Source of the DNA: Allium sativum | Lineage: Eukaryota; Streptophyta; Magnoliopsida; Asparagales; Amaryllidaceae | Direction of reading: 5' to 3' | Assembly: GCA_030737875.1 (NCBI GenBank) | Contig: CM060923.1 | Location: forward strand, 490,446,453-490,510,452 | Length of the DNA: 64,000 bases | Shown here: one piece after another, positions 10,699 to 22,509 of the stretch | How positions within the stretch are numbered: position 1 is the first letter of the stretch | Layout of the letters: each line of letters opens with the position of its first letter | Program-made: the position numbers and the translations under genes | Notes under the pieces: model-generated | What the model was told of the DNA's origin: nothing | Database searches by the model: none | The model's input: only the letters and a program-made list of their open reading frames with translations

Positions 10699-12446
10699 TG
10701 TAACGACCCGGATTTTCGGAGACTTTGGTTATCGACATAAGCACGATGTCGATAACCAAAACATCGAAAATTCCTGGTAATTAGTGAAAGAAATTAGAGG
10801 GTGAGGAAAGATAAGATAGAAACTTAGAATAGAAGAAAAAGAAGAACACAATATCAGAGTAACACGAATCTCATAGCGGAACGAATAACATATAATATGT
10901 ATAACATAACTTGAAATATACATCTGTATTTGAATATACATCATTATCAAAGTACATCACTTACAACACAGCGGAAATAACTATAGCTATATGATCCTGA
11001 AGCCTCCTGCTCCAGCTCTTCAACTATATCTGTAAAATCCCGACTACTTGACTGCCCATACAAATTTAGGCACCCAAGAGTTTAGGGAAAACAACAAAGT
11101 AAACTCTGGGTCAGTCATGGGACTGGTATGAGTAAAACAGTTTAAAAATAGTTCGAATAAGTAATCGATATCTCATAAGACCACGCCGCATAACAGAACG
11201 GGTTTTTCCCTTATGAGAATCCAAATATCTTTATATCAAAACCCTTTTTATATTATAATAATGTCTATCAACCACAACTATAATAATCAACTAGTAGAAA
11301 CGCTTTCATCTCACGTTCTACATATATAGTATACAATTCAAAACCGCAAGCACGTATTGGGTAATGGATTTCCAACTATGACAAGGTATGGAACCACCTT
11401 TCGCTCGTGTACCTCTAGAGAGGAATACACTGGGTTCAACAAGAACATCTTGCAACCCGGCCACACATGACCGACCACTCTTTTCGCTTGAGCGTATCGA
11501 ATGTATATCACCAACGGTTGGGATCAGCAACCGTTTCCCGAATGGGACAGCATCAACAATAGATTTTTAGAAGTAAATGAAACTCTAGATCAGGTGATTA
11601 TACACCCTACTTCGGTGCGACCGACTTAGCCATGCTGCCTGCCCGATTTCTGTAATTTACCGAATGTGAGGCTAGAAGCTACGCTTTATCATTTCACCAG
11701 ATTCACTTTGAATGCCACATCATCAAATCCATCAAATCACCGATTGACGTCCTCAACCATACATTATGTGTTAGCTAAAATAAGTTTCCTTCTCCTCTTC
11801 CACTCTTGGTACAGTTGGAGAAATCAATATACGTGATCGTTTGGAAATACTCTGTCAAACATCCGTCCATACATGTCACGCAGGAACAGGATGAACCGAA
11901 GGCACTATTCTGTAAACAGGATAGCCTTTGCATAACTCCGTCTTCAATTTCCTTTGGCATATATGATTCGCAACGCTTATGCCAATACAGAGTGGTTCTT
12001 TGGATAATAATCCAACCGGTCTCTCCATATTAACAACGTTAAAATGGTCAGAACTTCGATAGTCTGTGATTTAACTATCGAATAAAAATAGATGTGCAAA
12101 CAACGATATTATTTCCAAATGGGAATTTATATCAATCAAACATCATTTAACATTTATATCCTTAGTTCATTTTTCATCTCCTGTTTTCCTATATTCAACA
12201 TTTCTTATTTTCTAAATTTAGAAAATATATGTTATTAACAATGGAACACATTTCCATTTCTTGTTTTCTATATCAGAAAACATTTCTGGTTTCTTATTTG
12301 GAAAACATTTCCAAAGCTTCTTCATTGGACTTAGACAGATGTTTAAACAAACCATCGTGATGCCAACTCAAACCATTTCCTTTACTGCTGAACCTTAACT
12401 ATTCCCTAGTTAAAACGAAGCCAATCAAGTTGGGGTAGAACTACCT
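10699..12446 (-). repeat. Element A LTR2, left part (interrupted by B)
   Basis: Matches 2616-4363 of LTR1 base for base apart from scattered substitutions. At 12446 it is split by element B. Its last five bases TACCT (12442-12446) are the target site and are repeated at 26827-26831. The LTR resumes there. Confidence 0.92.
12442..12446. other. Target site duplication TACCT, left copy
   Basis: TACCT immediately precedes the B terminus TGTGACTGC at 12447. The same five bases follow the other terminus at 26826. Intact A LTR1 has TACAT at this place (4359-4363). Confidence 0.93.
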
Positions 12447-14549
12447 TGTGACTGCAAAGAATTTCGCTCGGTCCGAACCAGTCGCTAAACCGACCCAAAC
12501 CGTTCGGAACGCCCTATCGTTTGAGAACACGACAAATCAGAACGCATACAGAAGAACATTTCATTGCATATTACAACAATGCATCAGATTACAAGAATAT
12601 GCAGAGTATAAAAGAATATTACACAGAAATATCAGAGATTTAAATTACATTTAAATACATCGCAGCGGAAAATAATACAATACACAACTAGAAGAGATAT
12701 ACGGATACAAAGCTTTCCGGATATCGTTCCAGCTGTAAACCAGGATCCTGTGAATATAAATCTGCAAAACCAAAACTACTAGCTGCCCGTGCGGAAAATA
12801 GGGGCACCCAGAGTTTAGGTTAAAACAATAAACTCCAGGTCAGTCATGGGACTGGTGTGAGAACTAAAAACAGTTATAATCCTTTATTTTAAAGTTCGGT
12901 AAATCAAGGGACCACGCCGTATAACACGGAACGGGTTTCCTCCCAAGAATACCAGTGCAAAAAATAAACAACGCAATGCTAAATAAAGAAAAATGAAGCT
13001 GTTATAAGACCCAGGTCCTATCACACAATGCAACGCAAGCCGGGGGATAGGGTTTTCCCTTATAACAGCCAAAGAATGCTTGATACGTTTAAAACAAATC
13101 ATTTGATATTATTATAAGTGTATAGTGTATAAAACAACTTCAAATCATAAGTATCAATCATAGGCGGCATAAGTGCCCCATCCCACTATGTCGCCATACT
13201 AGGCTCTACAAATAAAACCGCAAATGTCACGTATTTGGAAATTGGATTTCCGTCTATGAACCGAGGCAAAAGATAGTCCTCAACCGATTCGAGACAATCT
13301 AGCCCATGTCTCAGGAACAGCCGCAACTGCCCCATGGAGTGACAGGGCCGGTCCACCGATGTGGATTATTATGCCTGAACACTACGTTTCCCCGCCTTTG
13401 GGGCGTAAATGAGCCAACGAATGACTCCATCGGACCCGGATCGTCCGATCAAACCGAGGCGCCTCGCAACAGCAACAACCACATAAGTCAAACTCGTCAG
13501 GGCGTGTAAAACCACTGACGCCACTTTTTAGCTAGAAGGAAACGCATGCCCTCCCTGAGGTCCGTCTCCCGTTTCTGGTTCATACCGGGTGTGAAACACG
13601 CGAAGTAAACGTTACACAAAGCTACGCCACAAAGTCCGTGCTTTGATCATCACCACAAGACTTTGCTTTTCAACAGAAGCCTCGATCAATTGCCACTTAG
13701 GCATGCCACACAGGCAATTCACTCCATGCGTTTGATATCCATCAATATATAACCCCTGAGCTCGTACGTCTCAGAGAAGGGCGTTAAGCAAGAGAATAAA
13801 TTCTCCGCCGCCAAACAGATATATATTTAATAGAAATCAATCACACAGACTAAAATCCAATGTCAGACACACAGTCCATTTACAAGTCCGTTCTGGGGCT
13901 GAACGAAACCGGAGGCACCTAGTACCCCGCATATCCATCGATCTCCAAGTACGTCTGGACGATCACTAACTGTTTCCATCTTCTTGGGTGTACAGCCCAA
14001 TCAAGATCATCAGTAATCACCCAAACGACGTGAAGACTTCCGGTCTTCGACCACCGTCTTCATCTTCGACACCACGTCGAATCAGTTATTCAGAATGGGA
14101 TAAACCCGGTCTTTCTGAATAACTCGCGTATACATTATAAAAGTGTTACACAAACACAACATACGCCTCATTCCAATTCAGAATATTCTTTTATTCGAAT
14201 ATTCCTATACTTTGGGAAAAGTTCCCATTAATTTTATCCAAGATAAATTCTTTAAATTTATTCTTTAATCTCCTTTGAATATCAATTCAAACTAGTCGGG
14301 ATTAGCGAACCACACCGAAGTAATCATTTATTTTATTTCCCAATCCCAACCTATTCATCCCATGAAGTAAAACTGGTAATACTTCATATCTAACACCACA
14401 GTGTTATCGGTAAATTCAATTACCATTTCACGTTCAAATCTAATTAAAGATTTAACCATCGCCTGGAGCAAAACTGGTGATACTCCATTTTCAATCATTT
14501 CAATCTAATTAAAGATTCATTAAAACTCCACTTAGTTTTAATCTTTAAC

Positions 14550-14802
14550 TGGGTTAAAGAATCAGTGTCATTTAAAACACGGTTCACGATAAACCCAAAA
14601 TCACATTCCATTAATTATCGGGTTAAAGAACAAGTGTTATTTAAAACACTGTTCACGATAAACCCAAAAATCAATATCAATTCAATTCCAATTAAATATT
14701 ATTTAATTGGCACACTTCATTAAATCTAAATAAAAAGATTTAATCTTTCCTCAACTGGGTTCAAGAACAGTGTTAGTGAAGACACCATTCACGACAAACC
14801 CA
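14550..14802. repeat. Three imperfect-palindrome units of about 48 bp (B LTR, left copy)
   Basis: Units at 14550-14597, 14619-14666 and 14756-14802. Each begins GGGTT.AAGAA, has an inner GTGTYATTTAAAACAC-like palindrome, and ends TTCACGAYAAACCCA. The outer arms GGGTT and AACCC and the inner arms GAACARTGT and ACACTGTTC can fold into one hairpin. Such units recur in C (two per LTR) and E (four). Confidence 0.7.
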
Positions 14803-15689
14803 AATCACATTTGATATTCAATATAAGGCTCTAAATAGAAAATATATCGGCTTATATTCAATATCCAATTCTACGATTAACAAATATCGTATTGGAAATA
14901 ACGATATAAATATATATCTTTCAAATTTCCATAACAACATCTGTATAATCTCGAATTCCAACATCGAAATATTCCGAAGACAATTTCGATTCAAATCCAC
15001 TCCAATGCAATCATTGGAAATTCTGGTTATTTTTAAAACCCTTTTCAAATTCAATTTATTTATATAAAAATAAATAGAATTATATTTCTAGTTCAAAACT
15101 AGTTCATTTCGATAAAAATCTATTTTTATCTTTTCAAATATGGAGTTTTTCATCCCAATTCTTTCTAAATCATTTCCTATGATTTTACACAAATTTTTAC
15201 TATTTTTAATAATTTTATCAAGGCCTGTACAGTCGATTTCCAACAACGGCCATCGAACTGCACTTACAGCGACCTTTTTCAAATTTGATTTGGACATAAT
15301 TCCAAATCCAACCGTTAGATTTCAAATTTCTAATATTCGCTAGAAAGCTCTTTTCGATATGAACCCAACGGTTCCGGTTTTAGGAGAATCCGACGGTCGG
15401 ATCTCCCGTAATGTCCGTTTGAAATAAATGGTCGAAATTCACGAACTGCCGCGGCGCGGCGCGTTCTATTCAGGCCATTATATTATATATATAATATATA
15501 CTTCGTCGATTTCTATTTAAAACGAATTATATAAAAAGTTTTAAAATTCGTTTCAAAATCTATTTCAACTTCCATTTCAATTCAAAGCAAAAATTGAATT
15601 CCTCTTTATAAATTCGTTTCAAAATTCATTTCTATTCAATTCAAATTTCAATTCAATTTGAATTCATTTCAATTCGCTTTCAATTCAAT

Positions 15690-15965
15690 TTGAATTCGTT
15701 TTCAATTCAATTCATTTCGAAATCGTTTTCAATTCAATTCACTTTGAAATCGTTTTCAATTCAATTCATTTCGAAATCGTTTTCAATTCAATTCATTTCG
15801 AAATCGTTTTCAATTCAATTCATTTCGAAATCATTTTCAATTCATTTCATTTCGAAATCATTTTCAATTCATTTCATTTCGAAATCATTTTCAATTCATT
15901 TCATTTCGAAATCATTTTCAATTCATTTCATTTCGAAATCATTTTCAATTCATTTCATTTCGAAA
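15690..15965. repeat. 27-bp minisatellite, 10 units
   Basis: Unit TTTCAATTCAATTCATTTCG plus AAATCGT, present about ten times. An early block carries CAATTCAATTC and later units carry CAATTCATTTC. The other LTR has nine units (23397-23646), so the array changed by one unit since insertion. The + frame stays open (a peptide of repeated SFSIQFISK), which follows from a period divisible by three and is not taken as a gene. Confidence 0.85.
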
Positions 15966-17049
15966 TATTCAATTTCAAAATTACTTCTCCATATTCATTT
16001 TAAAATGAATAAAATCGATATAAATATCGATCACGTCGAAATGGCGTCAATCAAATCAACACGACTTCATATATTGATATTTTCAAATATTCCATTTCGA
16101 ATATTTCTATTTCAAAATAGTTGTTATTATCAAAATATTTCGTTCAACACATGACCAATCTCAATGGATGAGTACTGTCAACACATAAACCTTTATTTTA
16201 TAATATTCTTTATTTTTCAAATTGGAATGAGGCCCAATCAATTACCGTATAAAGTTAATTATATGGATTTTCATACACGACACACATATAATAGCATTGA
16301 AAAATAATCAACCATCAACCAAAGTGCACTACACTGTATAAGCATCAAATATAGATATCTAACGCTTATAACAGCCTGTCAATCGATCGATCGACATATT
16401 TAATCAATCAGGATGAGTGAACTTCAAATTTCATCCTAACACCCGTGTGGGGTTTCAAACAAACAAACACAGGTTTTATTTGTGCAATTGGGCGATGTGT
16501 AAAATTTATCGACCCAATCAATGTCCTTTAAATAGGTGTACATAAACAAACCGTCTGGTTTGTAAATGAATATTTATTTTATTCACTTCACGTTAAAAAT
16601 TATATTTTTAACGATAAAAACATTTTATTCCAACATATGAATTTCTATTCAGTTCATTCTTTAAATAAAATGATATTTTTATTTTTCTAACATATTTTAG
16701 AAAATTTCGGAGGCATAACGGCACGATACTAGAAACGGGACAAGGCCTAGCCTTATCCCCGGTCTAGTGAAGGCCCACGCCATTCACACATCAATCAAAT
16801 CACCAAACAACCAAATTCAAATCAAATCATATAACTAATCTATGCAACCAAACAAACAAGTCCATGGTCTGTGGACGATTGTGTCGGGTGCTACTAAGCA
16901 CCGTCTGCATCCTAGTATATATATATAACTAGAAATAGAAATTGAAGAGTGAGAAATTCTCACATATAGCTATCCTAGCTCCACGGCACTTCTAATGCAG
17001 GAAATCTTTGCCAACTCGCCTTTTGTCGCTTTCGTTGTCCGCTTTCACT

Positions 17050-17700
17050 ACATATGTAAAAATCGAATTTTACTTCGCTATTCAATATATAAAAATCGAA
17101 TTTTTACTTCGCTATTCAATATATAAAAATCGAATTTTTACTTCGAAGTTCAATATATTAAAAATCATATTTTTATCATTGCTTCATACCTTTAAAAATT
17201 GAATTTTTTTCTTTGATGCTATATGGATAAAAATTCTATTTTATCACGCTATTCTCTATATAAAGTTTCCGCCTTTTCAAAAATAAAGATTTCGCCTTTA
17301 TAAAAATAAAGATTTCGCCTTTATAAAAATAAAGATTTCAACTTTATAAAAATAAAGATTTCAACTTTACAATTTAAAGTTTTCAACTTTTCATATCTAA
17401 AAATATCGTCTTTTCAAAATCAATCTTTATTTTGCTACACATATAGAGATGTTATTTTTAATATTTCTATCATGTAAAAATTATATTTTTAATCCACTAC
17501 ATAAGTAAAAATCAAATTTTTACATCTTCTATATACTAAAGATTATATTTTTGATACTTTAAAAATATAAAAATCATATTTTTAATACTTTAAAAATATA
17601 AAAATCATATTTCTACCTTTCTCCAATATAAAAGATTATATTTTTACGACTTTAAAAATATAAAAATCGTATCTTTTCATAAAAATAAATCCATTCTTGT
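17050..17700. repeat. Array of AT-rich short palindromes (B LTR, left copy)
   Basis: Dozens of short palindromes of the type TAAAAATCGAATTTTTA or ATAAAAATCATATTTTTA, partly as tandem units of about 34 bp (17055-17160). A separate 23-bp direct repeat (AATAAAGATTTCGCCTTTAT type) occurs four times at 17279-17370. Similar arrays occupy the same place in the other B LTR and in C, and diverged ones in E and D. Confidence 0.8.
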
Positions 17701-17810
17701 TCATGTTAAAAATCCAGGAACTTCATGAATAAAAATATCGTTTAACTTCCTAAAATAAAAATCATGTGCATTCCTAAAGAAAATTTTTATAAAAAATCTA
17801 AATTAGAAAA

Positions 17811-17817
17811 TACTTAC
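17811..17817 (-). promoter_or_regulatory. Putative 5' splice site GTAAGTA after the leader (B LTR, left copy)
   Basis: On the minus strand GCT/GTAAGTATTTTC follows about 370 nt of GC-rich sequence downstream of the TATA box, and AT-rich sequence begins straight after. It matches the plant 5' splice consensus well. The same site is at 25491-25497 in the other LTR. E has GCG/GTGAGT at the equivalent place. No acceptor is assigned, so splicing is inferred. Confidence 0.45.
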
Positions 17818-17819
17818 AG

Positions 17820-18206
17820 CAATTTGCCGAAAGGGGGAAGGGTTTTCGCTGCGTCGGTCATCTGGGGGAGGAGAAACTGTCGCGGTGGCTGTTGAAGGGG
17901 GGGAAAGGGTTTGCGTCGTTCGCCTGAGGTAGTGGGAGGCTGCGCGGGGGTCTGGTGGCGGGTCGGAGGCCCACAACGGCGGCGCTAGGGTTTTCGTGGA
18001 GGGGGGGTTTCGATTGGGTATTTGGGCATCGGTTCTTGGAGAGAAGAGGGAGAAGGAGAGGGGGTTTCCCGCCTGAGGCGCGGCGTCGCCAAAGGCTGGG
18101 CGTGACGGCGGTTTTCGATCGTGGAGGGGGGCGACGGGGTTCTGTGATCTTTGGGTTTTTTTTTTCTTTTTTCGTTTACTCTGAAGGGAGAGAGGTGAGA
18201 AGAGAG
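17820..18206 (-). other. GC-rich leader segment of B LTR (left copy)
   Basis: An isolated GC-rich island in otherwise AT-rich DNA, between the TATA box and the splice-donor-like site. In element orientation it is C-rich and, where open, encodes proline/serine-rich low-complexity peptide. Frame and length are not kept between subfamilies, so I call it an untranslated leader or possibly a captured host 5' exon rather than a gene. Confidence 0.5.
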
Positions 18207-18214
18207 TTTATATA
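18207..18214 (-). promoter_or_regulatory. Putative LTR TATA box (B LTR, left copy)
   Basis: TTTATATA on the + strand; minus strand TATATAAA followed by a CT-rich start-like run (CTCTCTTCTCACCTCTCTCCC region). The duplicate is at 25908-25915. Transcription would run leftwards through the GC-rich leader. Confidence 0.6.
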
Positions 18215-19125
18215 ATTTATTTAATATTATCTTTCCATAAAAGTAACTTTTTATTTCGAAGTCGAAATCAAACCCACTGCCTGTCGTCTCTAGCTAATCA
18301 CCCCCATTCCGAACACAATGGGATATGCTGCGTAAGTCAATTTGGCCGTTACGAACAGTTTTCGTTGAATTTACATTTAAATCACTATATTGAATTTTAA
18401 ACGTACATTTCAAATTACCGGGGTCACATACTAACTCTAAAAATTCCAAAAAAAATATTTTCTAGCTTCGTATTGACGATACGGTCCTAACAAAACTAAT
18501 TTCGTCGAATTCTGAGACCGTTTGAAAAATGGTCAATTTCCAGTCGATTAAAATCAACTGAAACTGGTCAAACGCGTTTTCCTTTTCCACGCTCACACAT
18601 TGATTCGAAAAATTATGAAATTTGGAATCTAGCAATAACTTGACACTGCGGACCCAACAAAAGTGGTTTCGTCGAAATCCGAGGTCATCTGCAAAACGGC
18701 TAATTTAAGGGCCTTATATTATATTAAAATATATATAAATTCCACAACGACTTTTCTGAATTTTCAACTGGACGTATCTTATCATTTTTAAAGTGAAATC
18801 TCAGTTTGCTGACTTCTTTTGAAAGATATTGTTCACCAGATTCAAATATTTCTTGTTTCGCCCAATTCTGACTTATTTTGAATCCTGTATATTCAATTGA
18901 AATTCGAAATCGAATTTTCGAACTACCGCGCCATTTCAGGCTCGTTATATAATTATATATAAATATTTATATTCTAACGACGACGTATATAATATATACG
19001 TTCGATTCTATTCAAAATAAATTTCTCGTCGATATTATTTAAAATAATTCATTTTAAATAATCAAAATTCGCTAAAATTGCCAAAATAAAAATTTTAAAC
19101 TGGCCCAGATTTTCGGGTTGTTACA

Positions 19126-19140
19126 ATCTCCCCCACTTAA
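19126..19140 (-). other. Polypurine tract of B
   Basis: Minus strand TTAAGTGGGGGAGAT directly before LTR start TGTAACAACCCG. It is preceded by TTTTCGGGGACGAAAA, as in C and D. Confidence 0.92.
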
Positions 19141-19789
19141 AAGTTTTCGTCCCCGAAAAGGAACAAAGTCGAAAGTGGTTTGATCATTCAACTCTACGAT
19201 CGATCAGGCTTCCATTCTCCAACTCTTTAGTTTCTGAGAATTTTCAAAATTTCAAAAATTTGGCTAACACCCTAAATTTTTGAAAAATTTCGCCATAACC
19301 TCCCCTGCACCGGGAGCATCGGGGAATTTCAAATAGCTTCCCCGGTCCTTCAGATCTCAAAAAGAAAAAGAAAAAGCCAAGCGGCTAGCCAATAGGCTCA
19401 TAAAATCATCATCACCCAAACAAAACAGTAAATTATGTAGTAAACATGTACCTATTTGTCGGGCAAACAAATTTTATTCTCTGCTCTAGCCTCCTTGCTA
19501 TGACCTGTTCAATGATATATATGTATATGCAAACAAATGCGACCAATTTTCAATACAATTCAATATTTGTTTCAATTAGGCTAAATGGTTCAAAATTATC
19601 AAACAATTAAACAAACAACACAAACATCAATCAATTAGTGAATTAGAGTTTCAAATTCATAACTTTGATACATAGTCAAAAATCAGATTTTTGATGCCAA
19701 ATCACAACAATAGGCCCTATCTAATTTTGGTTCTCACACCAGTCAATAGGAAATATAGGAATCTCACTTTCGTTACTCGAAAATAAATA

Positions 19790-19813
19790 CTGGCGACAGT
19801 GCCCCATCACCAG
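19790..19813 (-). promoter_or_regulatory. Conserved stem-loop (B)
   Basis: CTGGCGA (19790-19796) faces TCACCAG (19807-19813). In minus-strand RNA this is a complete 7-bp stem, with one G-U pair. It is homologous to the 9-bp stem in A at 1961-1985. Confidence 0.5.
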
Positions 19814-20020
19814 AATTACCCCCGGGCAACTAGAGTATGATCCTATAACCATCCAGTATATTAAAACTTCGAATACACGTTTGCAAGACGCATATGCAAA
19901 ATCTTTATATATCGGATTGTCCAAATCAATTAAATAAATAATCAAATACGAATGATTGATTTAAATTTTCAAAACAAAAATTGTTTTAACTTTAAAAATA
20001 TACTCTTCACATTCGTTCTA

Positions 20021-20076
20021 GGATACCACTGATCCCATCTCTAACGAGTCATTCTCGTTGGATATTACTAATCCAA
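20021..20076 (-). promoter_or_regulatory. Two adjacent stem-loops before the primer-binding site (B)
   Basis: The first is GGAT (20021-20024) with ATCC (20032-20035) around ACCACTG. The second is TTGGAT (20058-20063) with ATCCAA (20071-20076) around ATTACTA. C has both (35907-35921 and 35943-35963). A has one, with stem GGGT/ACCC. Confidence 0.5.
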
Positions 20077-20138
20077 TATCTGATGAATTCTTTCATATGG
20101 TTCTAATGTGCCTTGTTCTCTAAGCTTTGTAAACCAAA

Positions 20139-20150
20139 GCTCTGATACCA
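20139..20150 (-). other. Primer-binding site (initiator tRNA-Met), B
   Basis: GCTCTGATACCA, a 12-base match to the initiator tRNA-Met primer, two bases from the LTR edge at 20153. Confidence 0.95.
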
Positions 20151-22256
20151 ACTGTGACGGCAAAGAATTTCGCTCGGTCCGAACCAGTCGCTAAACCGAC
20201 CCAAACCGTTCGAAACGCCCTATCGTTTGAGAACACGACAAATCAGAACGCATACAGAAGAACATTTCATTGCATATTACAACAATGCATCAGATTACAA
20301 GAATATGCAGAGTATAAAAGAATATTACACAGAAATATCAGAGATTTAAATTACATTTAAATACATCGCAGCGGAAAATAATACAATACACAACTAGAAG
20401 AGATATACGGATACAAAGCTTTCCGGATATCGTTCCAGCTGTAAACCAGGATCCTGTGAATATAAATCTGCAAAACCAAAACTACTAGCTGCCCGTGCGG
20501 AAAATAGGGGCACCCAGAGTTTAGGTTAAAACAATAAACTCCAGGTCAGTCATGGGACTGGTGTGAGAACTAAAAACAGTTATAATCCTTTATTTTAAAG
20601 TTCGGTAAATCAAGGGACCACGCCGTATAACACGGAACGGGTTTCCTCCCAAGAATACCAGTGCATAAAACAAACAACGCAATGCTAAATAAAGAAAAAT
20701 TAAGCTGTTATAAGACCCAGGTCCTATCACACAATGCAACGCAAGCCGGGGGATAGGGTTTTCCCTTATAACAGCCAAAGAATGCTTGATACGTTTAAAA
20801 CAAATCATTTGATACTATAATAAGTGTATAGTGTATAAAACAACTTCAAATCATAAGTATCAATCATAGGCGGCATAAGTGCCCCATCCCACTATGTCGC
20901 CATACTAGGCCCTACAAATAAAACCGCAAATGTCACGTATTTGGAAATTGGATTTCCGTCTATGAACCGAGGCAAAAGATAGTCCTCAACCGATTCGAGA
21001 CAATCTAGCCCATGTCTCAGGAACAGCCGCAACTGCCCCATGGAGCGACAGGGCCGGCCCACCGATGTGGATTATTATGCTTGAACACTACGTTTCCCCG
21101 ACCTTTGGGGCGTAAATGAGCCAACGAATGACTCCATCGGACCCGGATCGTCCGATCAAACCGAGGCGCCTCGCAACAGCAACAACCACATAAGTCAAAC
21201 TCGTCAGGGCGTGTAAAACCACTGACGCCACTTTTTAGCTAGAAGGAAACGCATGCCCTCCCTGAGGTCCGTCTCCCGTTTCTGGTTCATACCGGGTGTG
21301 AAACACGCGAAGTAAACGTTACACAAAGCTACGCCACAAAGTCCGTGCTTTGATCATCACCACAAGACTTTGCTTTTCAACAGAAGCCTCGATCAATTGC
21401 CACTTAGGCATGCCACACAGGCAATTCACTCCATGCGTTTGATATCCATCAATATATAACCCCTGAGCTCGTACGTCTCAGAGAAGGGCGTTAAGCAAGA
21501 GAATAAATTCTCCGCCGCCAAACAGATATATATTTAATAGAAATCAATCACACAGACTAAAATCCAATGTCAGACACACAGTCCATTTACAAGTCCGTTC
21601 TGGGGCTGAACGAAACCGGAGGCACCTAGTACCCCGCATATCCATCGATCTCCAAGTACGTCTGGACGATCACTAACTGTTTCCATCTTCTTGGGTGTAC
21701 AGCCCAATCAAGATCATCAGTAATCACCCAAACGACGTGAAGACTTCCGGTCTTCGACCACCGTCTTCATCTTCGACACCACGTCGAATCAGTTATTCAG
21801 AATGGGATAAACCCGGTCTTTCTGAATAACTCGCGTATATATTATAAAAGTGTTAAACAAACACAACATACGCCTCATTCCAATTCAGAATATTCTTTTA
21901 TTCGAATATTCCTATACTTTGGGAAAAGTTCCCATTAATTTTATCCAAGATAAATTCTTTAAATTTATTCTTTAATCTCCTTTGAATATCAATTCAAACT
22001 AGTCGGGATTAGCGAACCACACCGAAGTAATCATTTATTTTATTTCCCAATCCCAACCTATTCATCCCATGAAGTAAAACTGGTAATACTTCATATCTAA
22101 CACCACAGTGTTATCGGTAAATTCAATTACCATTTCACGTTCAAATCTAATTAAAGATTTAACCATCGCCTGGAGCAAAACTGGTGATACTCCATTTTCA
22201 ATCATTTCAATCTAATTAAAGATTCATTAAAACTCCACTTAGTTTTAATCTTTAAC

Positions 22257-22509
22257 TGGGTTAAAGAATCAGTGTCATTTAAAACACGGTTCACGATAAA
22301 CCCAAAATCACATTCCATTAATTATCGGGTTAAAGAACAAGTGTTATTTAAAACACTGTTCACGATAAACCCAAAAATCAATATCAATTCAATTCCAATT
22401 AAATATTATTTAATTGGCACATTTCATTAAATCTAAATAAAAAGATTTAATCTTTCCTCAACTGGGTTCAAGAACAGTGTTAGTGAAGACACCATTCACG
22501 ACAAACCCA
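22257..22509. repeat. Three imperfect-palindrome units of about 48 bp (B LTR, right copy)
   Basis: The same three units as at 14550-14802, displaced by 7707 bp. Confidence 0.7.

Larger units (their letters stand above)
12447..19125 (-). repeat. Element B LTR (right-hand 3' end in element orientation)
   Basis: A 6679-bp LTR from TGTGACTGCAAAG to CGGGTTGTTACA, followed by the polypurine tract. In element orientation (right to left) it has a U3 (about 19125-18215), a TATA box (18207-18214), a GC-rich leader (about 18200-17820), a GTAAGTA splice-donor-like site (17811-17817), AT-palindrome arrays (17700-17050), a 27-bp minisatellite (15965-15690) and three palindromic units of about 48 bp (14550-14802). 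The first 1.5 kb from 12447 is shared with C, D and E (ACTCCAGGTCAGTCATGGGACTGGTGTGAG and similar, near 12830). The 60-150 aa open frames inside it are not conserved proteins. Confidence 0.93.
19126..20152 (-). mobile_element. Element B internal region (1027 bp, non-coding)
   Basis: Between the polypurine tract (19126-19140) and the primer-binding site (20139-20150). Shared with A and C are the CCTCCCCTGCACCGGGAGCATCGG segment near 19297, the AAGAAAAAGAAAAAGCCAAGC segment (about 19362), TACCTATTTGTCGGGCA (19449-19465), and the stem-loops at 19790-19813, 20021-20035 and 20058-20076. No protein domain is present. It appears reduced to cis-acting signals only. Confidence 0.9.

Noticed and set aside
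12448..12654. 68-codon frame at both B LTR edges (12448-12654 and 20154-20360)
   Set aside because: It starts with GTG at the LTR terminus and is simply repeated with the LTR; there is no coding signal.
15690..16154. Longest + open frame (154 codons) with SFSIQFISK repeats, and its 145-codon partner at 23397-23834
   Set aside because: It is the translation of a 27-bp minisatellite, whose period keeps one frame open. There is no start context, domain or similar peptide in C or E, and the tail is AT-rich noise.
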